From Bacteroidota bacterium (GTDB lineage Bacteria; Bacteroidota; Bacteroidia; Chitinophagales; Chitinophagaceae), in the NCBI GenBank assembly GCA_023416995.1, contig JAEZGI010000027.1, positions 219,276 through 283,275 on the forward strand: a DNA stretch of 64,000 nucleotides, written 5' to 3'. The notes under the pieces were generated by a model, which was not told where the DNA came from, did not search any database, and saw only the letters and a list, made by a program, of their open reading frames with translations. The position numbers and the translations under genes were made by a program. Below, piece by piece: positions 1 to 8,726 of this stretch; within the stretch, counting starts at the first letter, position 1; the number at the start of each line of letters is the position of its first letter.

Positions 1-1
1 C

Positions 2-679
2 ACTATGGAGGCTTATCATAAGAACATGTGGGATGTGGTGCCCTATGATGTAGATAATGTGCGTTTGCGGTATTATGGTGAGAACAGTGCCAGGGCATAC
101 ACCACGGGTCTTGAAATGCGATTATTTGGCGACCTGGTTAAAGATGCTGAAAGTTGGGTGAGCCTGGGTTTTATGCGAAGCCGTGAAAATCTGGATAACG
201 ACCGGTATTATGATTACACACTCAATGAAAACAATGTTGTTACTGATAGCGTGCAAAGGGAAGGTGGCTGGTTGCGACGGCCAAACGACCGGCTCGTAAC
301 CTTCGGGATGTTTTTGCAGGACTATCTCAGCACCAATAAAAATTTCAAGGTATTTCTGAACTTCCTGTATGGTAGTAATCTTCCTTACAATATACCCAAC
401 AGTGTTAAACACCGGAACGCCCTGGTGATAGAACCATACATCCGGATCGATATTGGTTTCAGTGCCTTACTACTCGATGTTGAAAAATCAAATCGCAGGA
501 GTCATCATCCTTTCAGAAACTTTGAAAACATCTGGGCAACGCTCGAAGTGTTTAACCTGATTGACCGGGATAATACGATTTCTTACCTGTTGATTAAAGA
601 TTTCTCGAATACAACCTTCGCCTTACCAAATCGCCTTACTCCAAGGCTGCTCAACCTTAAGCTGATCGCGCGGTTTTGA
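2..679 (+). CDS. TonB-dependent outer membrane receptor, C-terminal part (partial)
   Basis: The reading frame is already open at the left edge, so only the last ~225 residues are seen and the ATG at position 5 is not a credible start. The sequence has the alternating aromatic/polar pattern of late beta-strands of a TonB-dependent receptor barrel. Examples are the stretches around TTGLEMRLFGD, WVSLGFMRSR and YIRIDIGFSALL, a 'WATLEVFNLIDRDNTISYLLIKDF' type segment (residues about 178-201 of the fragment), and a terminal strand ending in an aromatic residue (LNLKLIARF). Such receptors import siderophores, vitamins or glycans across the outer membrane. The substrate cannot be told from the barrel end. 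Family call is by recognition of the pattern; the plug domain and TonB box lie outside the window. Confidence 0.8.
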   Translation, partial: TMEAYHKNMWDVVPYDVDNVRLRYYGENSARAYTTGLEMRLFGDLVKDAESWVSLGFMRSRENLDNDRYYDYTLNENNVVTDSVQREGGWLRRPNDRLVTFGMFLQDYLSTNKNFKVFLNFLYGSNLPYNIPNSVKHRNALVIEPYIRIDIGFSALLLDVEKSNRRSHHPFRNFENIWATLEVFNLIDRDNTISYLLIKDFSNTTFALPNRLTPRLLNLKLIARF

Positions 680-829
680 TTGCCTTTGTTTTGCTGGTTT
701 TCCCAAAATTTAAGGTTTTTCTCCCATCGCGGGAATAAATACACTACAAAAACTTTTCCAAAAGACTGTCGTTCAACGTTTTATAATGATGGCACCGGAT
801 TGGCAATACTCCCGCCAAACAGAGAAGAA

Positions 830-1222
830 GTGAAAACATCAGAACTTATAAACAGGATCAGGGAACAGAAAAATGTTGTGAAAAGCGACGTACCGAATGA
901 AGTTTATCTGCCCCGCGAAGTGGCTGGTTCCGAACCCGAGAAAATCACCTTTATGATCACAAAAGTAACTGCGAGACCAAACCCTTTCTTCACAACTATA
1001 ACATTAGATGTTGTGTGTGAACAAAGCCGTCATACAATAGTACGCATGTTTGATATGGATAACCGGATTGTGAAAATGTTTAGCTGGTACCTGGTGAAAG
1101 GCACAAATGTTACCACCATCAATGAGCTCAACTCGCTGAGCGGTGGCACCTATTATGTTGATATTATCGATTCAGAAGCAAATGTGTTGTATGCAACAAA
1201 ACTTCATAAAGAAGTTGCGTAA
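830..1222 (+). CDS. Small protein with a T9SS type A sorting-domain-like C-terminus
   Basis: About 130 residues if the GTG at 830 is used (reading KTSELINRIREQKNVV after it). The frame stays open back to a TTG at 680, directly after the upstream stop, but that extension looks non-coding. Residues about 45-130 resemble the type IX secretion C-terminal sorting domain. They carry an 'ARPNPF' start like the usual YPNP, then alternating beta-strands, 'VRMFDMDNRIVKMF', and a 'LSGGTYYVDIID' strand before the end. There is no signal peptide, which is odd for a true T9SS cargo, so the domain may be re-used in the cytoplasm or the gene may be a truncated remnant. A 14-codon ORF from the ATG at 786 ends in a TGA that overlaps the GTG (GTGA), which could couple translation. 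Function unknown. Confidence 0.55.
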   Translation: MKTSELINRIREQKNVVKSDVPNEVYLPREVAGSEPEKITFMITKVTARPNPFFTTITLDVVCEQSRHTIVRMFDMDNRIVKMFSWYLVKGTNVTTINELNSLSGGTYYVDIIDSEANVLYATKLHKEVA

Positions 1223-1270
1223 GCTACAAACGTTATAAGATATATATACACGGACAACAGGATCAAAAGA

Positions 1271-1297
1271 GAGGAGCCACAAGGCTCCTTTTTTTAT
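1271..1297 (+). terminator. Intrinsic terminator
   Basis: Stem AGGAGCC (1272-1278) / GGCTCCT (1283-1289), loop ACAA, followed by a run of seven T. It ends the upstream transcript just before pdxJ. Confidence 0.85.
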
Positions 1298-1298
1298 T

Positions 1299-1306
1299 TA
1301 GTTTTG
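1299..1306 (+). promoter_or_regulatory. Possible -7 box of pdxJ
   Basis: TAGTTTTG matches TAnnTTTG. It lies 4 nt before the pdxJ ATG, so transcription would begin at or inside the start codon (leaderless mRNA). No convincing -33 box is seen, so this is tentative. Confidence 0.4.
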
Positions 1307-1310
1307 TGGT

Positions 1311-2027
1311 ATGACTCATCTTAGTGTTAACATAAACAAGATAGCAACCTTACGGAATAGCCGAGGTGGCAACAACCCTGATGTAACAAAAGCAGCGATC
1401 GATGCACAGCGCTTCGGCGCTGATGGCGTTACAATACATCCCCGTCCCGATGAACGTCATATACGATACCAGGATGCAAGAGACATTAAAAAGATCATCA
1501 CAACAGAGTTTAACATAGAAGGCAATTGCCGTGAGCAAAAATTTGTTGACCTGGTATTAGAAGTAAAACCGCACCAGGTAACCCTTGTTCCTGATGCTGA
1601 AGGTCAGATCACGTCAAATCATGGCTGGAACACCATAGAACATAAGCAATACCTGCGGGAGATGATTGCCGTATTTAAACGGGCCGGGATCCGGACATCC
1701 ATTTTTGTGGACCCCGATATCACTATGGTTGAAGGTGCGGCTGAAACGGGCACTGATCGTATTGAACTATATACCGAAGGGTATGCAAAAGCTTATCACA
1801 ACGATCCCAAAAAGGCTGTGGCTCCTTATGCAGCGGCGGCTGAAAAAGCGGTGGAGTTGAAGTTAGGTATCAACGCGGGTCATGATCTTGACCTTGAAAA
1901 TCTTGGGTTCTTCGCAAGGAACGTACCTGGCCTGCTTGAGGTTTCAATTGGCCACGCACTGATTGCGGATGCGATTTATCTTGGTTTTGAAAACGTGATT
2001 CAACTCTATAAAAGACAGTTGCTTTAA
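1311..2027 (+). CDS. pdxJ: Pyridoxine 5'-phosphate synthase
   Basis: PdxJ condenses 1-deoxyxylulose 5-phosphate with 3-amino-1-hydroxyacetone phosphate to pyridoxine 5'-phosphate, the ring-closing step of DXP-dependent vitamin B6 synthesis in the cytoplasm. The 238-residue length is normal for this TIM-barrel family. Seen in the sequence: the N-terminal VNINKIATLRNSRGG, the phosphate/active-site segment HPRPDERH at residues 43-50, the GINAGHDL segment with the active-site His near residue 191, and VSIGHALIADAI near the C-terminus. The ATG at 1311 fits the family start. Its stop overlaps the stop of the convergent thioredoxin gene by 4 nt. Confidence 0.96.
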   Translation: MTHLSVNINKIATLRNSRGGNNPDVTKAAIDAQRFGADGVTIHPRPDERHIRYQDARDIKKIITTEFNIEGNCREQKFVDLVLEVKPHQVTLVPDAEGQITSNHGWNTIEHKQYLREMIAVFKRAGIRTSIFVDPDITMVEGAAETGTDRIELYTEGYAKAYHNDPKKAVAPYAAAAEKAVELKLGINAGHDLDLENLGFFARNVPGLLEVSIGHALIADAIYLGFENVIQLYKRQLL

Positions 2028-3121
2028 TCGCAACCAAGCAATTCGCATAAACGGGATTCTAACTGTGGCCCCCTGAGGTTTTTAGCCACTATCTTTCCGT
2101 CCGGTCCAACAAGGAAGTTTTGGGGAATCCCCTGTACCCGGTATTTCATGGCAACCTCGTTTTGCCAGTACTTGAGATCACTTAACTGTGTCCACGCAAG
2201 TTTGTCTTCCTGAATGGCTTCGATCCAAGGTTCGCGGGCGCGATCCAGTGAGACGCCGAGTACCGTAAAGTTTTTATTCTTGAACTTATTATAAGCCGCA
2301 ACTACATTAGGATTTTCAACACGACAGGGTCTGCACCAACTGGCCCAAAAATCAATCAGAACATACTTGCCACGAAAAGAAGCAAGACTGACGGGTTTAC
2401 CCGCTGTATCATTTTGAGTAAAGGCTATGGCTTCAGTGCCTATCGCTCCTACCTTAGCTTCTTCAATCTGCTGATTAACAATCTTTCCATAAAAACCATC
2501 CCTGTATTGGGGAGCAATTTTCGCCAGTCTTTTTTCCAGCACCGTATAATCCTGCTCCAGTTCGCTGGTAACTACCAATACAAAAGCACTGAGCGGTGAC
2601 TGACTCTTTTCATTAATGAATTTGTCTACCTGTCCCTGGATGGTAGCGAAGTGCGCCGTATATTCCTTTACAAGGGTATCATCACGGGTAAGACCCGGAT
2701 TAGATGATAACTGCTGGTTTAATTCTGACAGACGTCTGAACAACGGATTGAATATGCCCTGAAAATTCATGAAATCTGCATGAACCGCTGAGCCATTCAC
2801 TGCCAGCTCCTGGAGGTTGTCTGCATTGCCGGACACTTCAAGCTTTTCATTGCCGATAAAAAGAATCGTCTTTTTTTGTACCGCATCAAAATTCAGTTGG
2901 ACAAGATTGGGTTCCGCCATCTTTCCTGCAAGTACAAAAGCTCCGTTTTTAACTGCGGCGCGCGCCAAAGTATCTGTCGGGCTGTTCACATCGGTCACGG
3001 TGACCATCGACTGCTCAGCGAGACCGGCAACCTTACCGCGGATACTAAAACCTTCTCCGGGTTTAGTTTGCGCGTTGGAAAAAAGGGCTATCGGAAGAAA
3101 AGCGAGAAAGAGAAATTTCAT
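2024..3121 (-). CDS. Secreted TlpA/ResA-like thiol-disulfide oxidoreductase with DUF4369-like N-terminus
   Basis: 365 residues from the ATG at 3121, which gives a clean signal peptide (MKFLFLAFLPIALFSNAQ). The frame is open upstream to 3157, but that extension has no signal-like start. After export, residues about 22-130 form a DUF4369-type beta domain. A helical linker follows, and residues about 230-365 are a thioredoxin fold with the active-site WCRPC (in FWASWCRPCRVENP) and a cis-Pro region GIPQNFLV. Such proteins reduce disulfides in the periplasm, often for cytochrome c maturation or under oxidative stress. The gene follows hisIE by 39 nt on the same strand and is probably at the tail of that transcript, although no link to histidine synthesis is evident. 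Confidence 0.88.
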   Translation of the reverse strand: MKFLFLAFLPIALFSNAQTKPGEGFSIRGKVAGLAEQSMVTVTDVNSPTDTLARAAVKNGAFVLAGKMAEPNLVQLNFDAVQKKTILFIGNEKLEVSGNADNLQELAVNGSAVHADFMNFQGIFNPLFRRLSELNQQLSSNPGLTRDDTLVKEYTAHFATIQGQVDKFINEKSQSPLSAFVLVVTSELEQDYTVLEKRLAKIAPQYRDGFYGKIVNQQIEEAKVGAIGTEAIAFTQNDTAGKPVSLASFRGKYVLIDFWASWCRPCRVENPNVVAAYNKFKNKNFTVLGVSLDRAREPWIEAIQEDKLAWTQLSDLKYWQNEVAMKYRVQGIPQNFLVGPDGKIVAKNLRGPQLESRLCELLGCD

Positions 3122-3160
3122 AATTACTTGTTTTGAGCCGCAATATGACTGCAGCAAACT

Positions 3161-3763
3161 TCATTTACGTGCGTGTCGTTGCTGTAAAACGTAGATGACG
3201 TCATGCAAATTATAGCCTTTTGCGTTAAGCAAAACCAAATAGTGGAACAACAAATCAGCCGATTCGTTCAGAAAAAGTTCGCGATTGTCATCCTTGGCCT
3301 CAATCACCATCTCAATGGCTTCTTCTCCAACCTTTTGTGCTAGTTTGTTAATTCCGCTGGCAAAAAGACTGCGGACGTAGGATTTCTCGTCCGAGCTTTG
3401 TTTTCGCAGATTGATGGTTTCCTCCAGGTAATACAGGAAATCATCAGAATGATTTTTTTCGCTCCAGCAGGTATCTGCGCCTGTATGGCAAACGGGCCCT
3501 GCCGGTGTTGCTTTGATCAGGAGGGTGTCGTTATCACAGTCGCTTGAAATCTCTTTGAGATGCAAAAAATTGCCGCTTTCCTCCCCCTTGGTCCACAACC
3601 TGTTTTTACTCCGGCTGAAAAAGGTCACATTACCCTCCGCGAGGGTTTTGTCCAGCGCTTCTTTATTCATAAAACCAAGCATCAGTACCTTATGGGTTTT
3701 GTAGTCCTGTATGATGGCCGGCACCAGTCCATCGGCATATTTTTTAAAGTCGACCTTGAGCAT
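3161..3763 (-). CDS. hisIE: Bifunctional phosphoribosyl-AMP cyclohydrolase / phosphoribosyl-ATP pyrophosphatase
   Basis: A 200-residue fusion that carries out steps 2 and 3 of histidine synthesis. The N-terminal HisI half (about 1-105) has the metal-binding Asp/Cys cluster (SSDCDNDTLLIKA, then PVCHTGADTCW). The C-terminal HisE half (about 110-200) is an all-helical MazG-like pyrophosphohydrolase with KVGEEAIEMVIEAKD, whose acidic residues bind magnesium. Gene order hisH-hisA-hisF-hisIE is standard. The gap to hisF is 35 nt. The fusion type is common in Bacteroidota. Confidence 0.96.
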   Translation of the reverse strand: MLKVDFKKYADGLVPAIIQDYKTHKVLMLGFMNKEALDKTLAEGNVTFFSRSKNRLWTKGEESGNFLHLKEISSDCDNDTLLIKATPAGPVCHTGADTCWSEKNHSDDFLYYLEETINLRKQSSDEKSYVRSLFASGINKLAQKVGEEAIEMVIEAKDDNRELFLNESADLLFHYLVLLNAKGYNLHDVIYVLQQRHARK

Positions 3764-3798
3764 AAAATGAAATTGAAGTGGGTGGATTCACCGGCCGG

Positions 3799-4572
3799 TT
3801 AAGCCACCGGGATGACGGGCCGGATGTTGATTCCCTGTTCGTGCAAATATCCTTTTAATTCGGGAATAGCGATTTCCTTAAAATGAAATATACTCGCGGC
3901 AAGTGCAGCATCTGCACCAGCCTGTTGAAATACATCTGTAAAATGTTCCATCTTACCACCGCCTCCCGAAGCTATAACGGGAACGGATACCTGTTCTGAC
4001 AACCGGCGGGTGATTTCCAGCGCAAAACCCTTTTTGGTACCGTCGTGATTCATTGAGGTTAATAATATCTCTCCCGCACCAAGACCCACGGCCTGAACGG
4101 CCCAATCTATGCAGGTGGTTTCAGTTTTTACTTTCCCGCCATTCAGATAAACATACCATTCCCCATCATCTTCCTGGCGCGCATCGATGGCAAGCACGAC
4201 ACACTGGCTGCCGAACTCACGTGCGAGGTCGTAAATGAGTCTGGGCTTGCGGAACGCTGCAGTATTGACGGAAATCTTATCAGCACCATTCTGCAGCAGC
4301 ACCTGGACATCTTCAACGCTCCCGATTCCGCCCCCGACGGTGAAAGGAATATTTATATTATGCGCGATCCTGTTTACCAGTTCACTTAATGTTTTGCGCT
4401 TTTCATTGGTGGCCGTAATGTCCAGGAACACCAGTTCATCCGCACCTTGCCGCGCATATAATGCACCCAGTTCAACCGGGTCGCCGGCATCGCGTATACT
4501 TTCAAAATTGATTCCCTTTACAGTGCGTCCATCGCGTATGTCAAGACAGGGAATGATCCGTTTGGCGAGCAT
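3799..4572 (-). CDS. hisF: Imidazole glycerol phosphate synthase, cyclase subunit
   Basis: 257 residues. HisF uses ammonia delivered by HisH to convert PRFAR to imidazole glycerol phosphate and AICAR. The catalytic aspartates fall exactly where expected: D11 in IIPCLDIRDGRTVKG and D130 in VVLAIDARQ. Phosphate-binding loops TVGGGIGS (about 78-85) and IASGGGGKMEHF complete the TIM barrel. It lies 5 nt after hisA and is part of the hisHAF-IE block that follows trpA. Confidence 0.97.
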   Translation of the reverse strand: MLAKRIIPCLDIRDGRTVKGINFESIRDAGDPVELGALYARQGADELVFLDITATNEKRKTLSELVNRIAHNINIPFTVGGGIGSVEDVQVLLQNGADKISVNTAAFRKPRLIYDLAREFGSQCVVLAIDARQEDDGEWYVYLNGGKVKTETTCIDWAVQAVGLGAGEILLTSMNHDGTKKGFALEITRRLSEQVSVPVIASGGGGKMEHFTDVFQQAGADAALAASIFHFKEIAIPELKGYLHEQGINIRPVIPVA

Positions 4573-4577
4573 AATAT

Positions 4578-5294
4578 TTAAATTACAGATTTCAGATCCT
4601 TGATAGAGATTCTGCCTTCATAGATGGCTTTGCCTACTATAGCGCCTTTGCAACCAATATCTTTGAGTTGTTCCAGGTCGCTCATCGAACTCACTCCCCC
4701 ACTCGCAATAAAATGCAGTTGCGGGAATTCCGAAATGATGTTTTTATAAAGTGATAAAGAAGGGCCCTCCAGTCTGCCATCTTTACTCACGTCAGTACAG
4801 AATAATTGTGTTATACCCTGGTCGATGTATTGACGAATAAAATCATAAATCCAGATGGAAGTGGTTTCGAGCCAGCCTCCAATCGCAATCTTTTCATCTT
4901 TTACATCAGCGCCGAGCATAAACTTCTCTGCGCCATATTGCTTCAGCCAGCTTACAAACAGGTTTTCATCTTTTACTGCAATGCTGCCGACGGTGGCCAT
5001 TGCTGCGCCGGAATTTAAAACGATGTCAACATCTTTTGCCGTTTTGATACCACCCCCAAAATCGATAACCAGTTTTGTTTTCGCTGCGATGCTTTCCAGT
5101 ACGCGCCAGTTCTTTACCGCCCCGGCTTTCGCACCGTCAAGATCAACCAGGTGAAGCCGCTGCAAACCGGCATCTTCAAATTCGAGTGCCACTTCAAGCG
5201 GACGTTCATTATAGATTTTTTTCTGACTGTAATCGCCTTCTGTGAGTCTTACACATTTGCCATCAATAATGTCTATGGCCGGTATAATCTGCAT
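4578..5294 (-). CDS. hisA: ProFAR isomerase
   Basis: 238 residues; N'-formimino-5-aminoimidazole-4-carboxamide ribotide isomerase, step 4 of histidine synthesis. The TIM barrel begins MQIIPAIDIIDGKCVRL with catalytic D8. It has VIDFGGGIKT in the first phosphate loop, the second acid in LGADVKDEK, and FIASGGVSS in the second phosphate loop. Distinguished from the related HisF by its N-terminus and by having both genes side by side. Gap to hisH 28 nt. Confidence 0.96.
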   Translation of the reverse strand: MQIIPAIDIIDGKCVRLTEGDYSQKKIYNERPLEVALEFEDAGLQRLHLVDLDGAKAGAVKNWRVLESIAAKTKLVIDFGGGIKTAKDVDIVLNSGAAMATVGSIAVKDENLFVSWLKQYGAEKFMLGADVKDEKIAIGGWLETTSIWIYDFIRQYIDQGITQLFCTDVSKDGRLEGPSLSLYKNIISEFPQLHFIASGGVSSMSDLEQLKDIGCKGAIVGKAIYEGRISIKDLKSVI

Positions 5295-5322
5295 CTTTGA
5301 TTATTTGAAATATTAATTGCCT

Positions 5323-5919
5323 TCAGGCTTTAATCTCAAGAAAATTTCGAAGGATCTGTTCTCCTGCTTCCGCACTTTTTTCCGGGTGAAACTGAACGCC
5401 ATAAAAATTATTCTTCTGTAAGGCGGCACTGTAGTTGAGTGTGTAATCGGTTGTTGCTGCGGTATTCTTACATACAGGCGCATAATATCCATGTACAAAA
5501 TAACAATAAGCGTTTTCAGGAACCCCGGCAAACAATGGTGAGTTGAGATTGAAGATCTTGTTCCAGCCTACCTGGGGCACTTTCAGCCCGGGTATATCAT
5601 CTTTAAAACGTTTCACCTTAACATCAAAAATATTAAGACAATCAGTTTTATTCTCTTCACTGTAACTGCACATGAGTTGCATACCAAGACAGATTCCAAA
5701 GGTGGGTTGTACAAGATTTTTCAGCACCTTATCCAATCCCTTTTCCTTTAGGTATTTCATGGCAGAACTTGCTTCTCCTACACCGGGAAAGATGACCCGG
5801 TCTGCCGCGAAGATTTCATCGTGGTTATCGGTGACTGTTGCAGTCGCACCAATCCTTTCCAGTGCATATAACACAGATTGAATGTTACCTGCATTGTATT
5901 TAATTATTACTACACTCAT
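5323..5919 (-). CDS. hisH: Imidazole glycerol phosphate synthase, glutamine amidotransferase subunit
   Basis: 198 residues; class I glutaminase that feeds ammonia to HisF. Nucleophile C77 sits in GICLGMQLM, and the His-Glu pair is in GVQFHPEKS near the C-terminus. The N-terminal VVIIKYNAGNIQSV is typical of HisH. It begins 38 nt after the end of trpA with no terminator that I can see between them, so it is probably read through from the trp operon. This is the first of four his genes separated from hisGDCB by the trp operon and two other genes. Confidence 0.96.
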   Translation of the reverse strand: MSVVIIKYNAGNIQSVLYALERIGATATVTDNHDEIFAADRVIFPGVGEASSAMKYLKEKGLDKVLKNLVQPTFGICLGMQLMCSYSEENKTDCLNIFDVKVKRFKDDIPGLKVPQVGWNKIFNLNSPLFAGVPENAYCYFVHGYYAPVCKNTAATTDYTLNYSAALQKNNFYGVQFHPEKSAEAGEQILRNFLEIKA

Positions 5920-5957
5920 TATTCAGATGTTGTGCAAGAAGTTTGCGCTTACTGCAA

Positions 5958-6728
5958 TTAATTAAGAACGTTCTGCAGAAACTTCTCGGTTGTACCTGTA
6001 ACATCACCGCTTCCTTCAAGCGCCCTGATGTAGGCGGAACCGATGATGGCACCGTTCGCATGTTTGCATGCAGACTGAAATGAAGCCTTGTCTTTTATGC
6101 CGAAACCTACCAGCACAGGGTTTTTAAGCTTCATTTTCTTTAGTCGCTGCAGATATGTTTCAACTGCATTCATATCTGTTGCAGAACCGGTGGTTGCTGA
6201 AGAACTAACTGCATAAATAAAACCGGAACTTAATTCATCGATCTTCCTTATCCTTGCTTCACTGGTTTCGGGTGTGATCAGAAAAATAAAACTAAGACCA
6301 TATCGTTGAATGATCGGACCGTATTCGTTTTCAAATTCATACATGGGCAGGTCCGGTAAGATCAACCCATCAACAGCCACTGCAGCCGCTTGTTTGCAAA
6401 AGTTTTCAAATCCGAATTGCAGCACCGGGTTCATATAACCCATCAGTATAACGGGGATATGTACCTGTTGTCTGAACCCTCTCAACTGATCAAACAGTTT
6501 TGTAATTGTCATACCATTTGCAAGGGCCACGTTACTGCTTTGCTGTATTACAGGACCATCAGCCAGCGGATCGCTGTAAGGCATTCCCAATTCGATAATA
6601 TCAGCACCTGCTGATTCAAGAGCAGTCATTACCTCTATAGTGCTGTCAGGTTTCGGGTAGCCGGCCGTGCAGTAGACATTAAGTATATTTTGATTTTTTC
6701 TTTCAAACAATGATAATAACCTGTTCAT
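5958..6728 (-). CDS. trpA: Tryptophan synthase alpha subunit
   Basis: 256 residues; cleaves indole-3-glycerol phosphate to indole and glyceraldehyde 3-phosphate and channels indole to TrpB. Catalytic acids E46 and D57 are in IIELGMPYSDPLADGPV, equivalent to E49 and D60 of the classic enzyme. Loop VSSSATTGS and the phosphate site VGFGIKDKAS are present. Last trp gene of the operon, 9 nt after trpB. Confidence 0.97.
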   Translation of the reverse strand: MNRLLSLFERKNQNILNVYCTAGYPKPDSTIEVMTALESAGADIIELGMPYSDPLADGPVIQQSSNVALANGMTITKLFDQLRGFRQQVHIPVILMGYMNPVLQFGFENFCKQAAAVAVDGLILPDLPMYEFENEYGPIIQRYGLSFIFLITPETSEARIRKIDELSSGFIYAVSSSATTGSATDMNAVETYLQRLKKMKLKNPVLVGFGIKDKASFQSACKHANGAIIGSAYIRALEGSGDVTGTTEKFLQNVLN

Positions 6729-6737
6729 ATTGCGCTG

Positions 6738-7925
6738 TTAAATATGCTTCATGTATGTAGCCATGTCTTTGTCACCACGACCAGACAAACAGATCACTAC
6801 ACGGTCTTTTGGTGTAAGTGTCAGTTTCCGGAGGGCAATGAATGCATGAGCCGACTCAAGGGCAGGAATGATGCCTTCTGTTTTTGCGATCTCAAATGCA
6901 AGTGCAACGGATTCTTCATCTGTTGTACTCAGGAACCGGCCACGACCGGATTCATACAGATGAGCATGCAGTGGTCCGATACCCGGATAATCGAGCCCTG
7001 CAGAGATACTGTGCGGTTCCACTACCTGTCCGTCTTCAGTTTGCATCACCAGGCTTTTGCTTCCATGAAGTACACCAGGCTTTCCGAGTTGCGTGGTCGC
7101 CGCACTCATACCAGAACTGATACCGTGTCCGGCCGCTTCCACTGCTACCAGCTGCACTGATTTTTCTTCAAGGAAATGATAGAACGCACCTGCTGCATTA
7201 CTTCCACCGCCAACGCATGCCACCACATGGGTAGGCAATTCAGTGCCGGTTTTTTCCTTAAGCTGCCAGCGTGTTTCCTCGCTGATAACACTTTGAAAAC
7301 GTGCCACCATATCCGGATACGGATGTGGTCCTACTACGCTTCCAATGATATAATGTGTATCGTGCGGATTATTGATCCAATCGCGAATGGCTTCGTTTGT
7401 AGCATCTTTCAGTGTCTGGCTGCCACTTGTTGCCGGGATCACTTTGGCACCAAGCATCTTCATCCTGGCAACATTGGGTGCCTGTCGCTCAATGTCTTTA
7501 GAGCCCATATACACGATGCATTCCATATCCTTCAACGCACAAACAGTTGCGGTAGCCACTCCGTGCTGGCCCGCCCCGGTTTCAGCAATGATCCGCTTTT
7601 TGCCGAGCCGCCTGGCCAGCAGGATCTGTCCAATCGTATTATTGATTTTATGCGCACCGGTATGACAAAGATCTTCGCGTTTAAGATAAACCTGTGTATT
7701 GTATTTTTTGCTGAGACGTTCTGCGAGGTATAACGGAGTGGGACGACCGACGTAGTCTTTAAGCAGTTGTGCAAATTCTTCCCTGAAACCTTTTTCCTGC
7801 ATGATAGAGAGATAGGAAGTCTGAAGTTCTTCAACGTTCCTATGCAGCATTTCAGGAATATATGCTCCGCCGAACTGTCCGTAATATCCGCGTTCATCTG
7901 GCTGCTGGTATGTTACTGTCTTCAT
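6738..7925 (-). CDS. trpB: Tryptophan synthase beta subunit
   Basis: 395 residues; PLP enzyme that joins indole and serine. The PLP lysine is K93 in HTGAHKINNT, the phosphate loop is GGGSNAAGAF, and the N-terminal YYGQFGGAYIPEML is the TrpB1 type that partners TrpA (the longer TrpB2 form differs). Together with trpA downstream this gives the complete last step. Confidence 0.98.
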   Translation of the reverse strand: MKTVTYQQPDERGYYGQFGGAYIPEMLHRNVEELQTSYLSIMQEKGFREEFAQLLKDYVGRPTPLYLAERLSKKYNTQVYLKREDLCHTGAHKINNTIGQILLARRLGKKRIIAETGAGQHGVATATVCALKDMECIVYMGSKDIERQAPNVARMKMLGAKVIPATSGSQTLKDATNEAIRDWINNPHDTHYIIGSVVGPHPYPDMVARFQSVISEETRWQLKEKTGTELPTHVVACVGGGSNAAGAFYHFLEEKSVQLVAVEAAGHGISSGMSAATTQLGKPGVLHGSKSLVMQTEDGQVVEPHSISAGLDYPGIGPLHAHLYESGRGRFLSTTDEESVALAFEIAKTEGIIPALESAHAFIALRKLTLTPKDRVVICLSGRGDKDMATYMKHI

Positions 7926-7966
7926 TAATAAAACTTTTTCGTTGTCCCCTCAAAAGTGCCGTCTTG

Positions 7967-8599
7967 CTAGCCGTTTAGATTTTTAGCAAACAAGCGCAGC
8001 TTATCCATGTCTTTTATTCCCGGGGTGATTTCGAAACGACTGTTGATGTCTATCGCGAACAAAGCTTTTGCCACCGGCTCAAGGGCAAATTCTTTGAGCT
8101 TTTCTTCGTCACCGGGTTCTATTCCACCACTTAAAAAAAATGGTTTGCCTATCGATTCATTTTTCAATTGTCCCCAATCAAACTTTTTTCCGGTGCCACC
8201 ATAACCTGCGCCAATTGTATCGAACATAAACATATCGCACATTTCCATATAAGGTCGGGTCATCCAGGGAATATTATCATTTTCACTGAGTCTGAAAGCC
8301 TTCACCACCGATACATAGTCAGCCACCTTTTCACAGTATTTAGGTGTTTCATCACCATGCAACTGCACCATTTGCAGCCTGCATTCATCAACCATATGCA
8401 AAACTTCGCCCAGATCTGCATTTACAAACACACCAACCTTATTTATGTTGTTGACCTTCCGGATCTGGGTGGTGGTCATGTGTCTGAAAACATATCTCGG
8501 ACTCTTGGGGTAAAAGATAAAACCCGCGAAAGTCATACCCATATCCGCGAGCTGGTCAACCTGTGTCGGCTCGGTCATGCCGCAAACTTTGATTCTCAT
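7967..8599 (-). CDS. trpF: Phosphoribosylanthranilate isomerase
   Basis: 210 residues; step 3 of tryptophan synthesis. The TIM barrel has the catalytic Cys at residue 6 in MRIKVCGMTEP, LHGDETPKYC, the general acid Asp in MFDTIGAGYGGTGKKFDW, and FFLSGGIEPGD in the phosphate site. Stand-alone, not fused to TrpC as it is in enterics. Sits between trpC and trpB. Confidence 0.96.
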   Translation of the reverse strand: MRIKVCGMTEPTQVDQLADMGMTFAGFIFYPKSPRYVFRHMTTTQIRKVNNINKVGVFVNADLGEVLHMVDECRLQMVQLHGDETPKYCEKVADYVSVVKAFRLSENDNIPWMTRPYMEMCDMFMFDTIGAGYGGTGKKFDWGQLKNESIGKPFFLSGGIEPGDEEKLKEFALEPVAKALFAIDINSRFEITPGIKDMDKLRLFAKNLNG

Positions 8600-8726
8600 A
8601 ATTTTTTGCCAGTTTACTGTGAATGCTGGCAGGCAATCAGGGTAATCCCCGTGTTGATTAAGTGCAATCGTAGTGACCTGTCATCAATTATGTTCCACCC
8701 GTTGCATTGACCGGCTTTTCAGCCAA

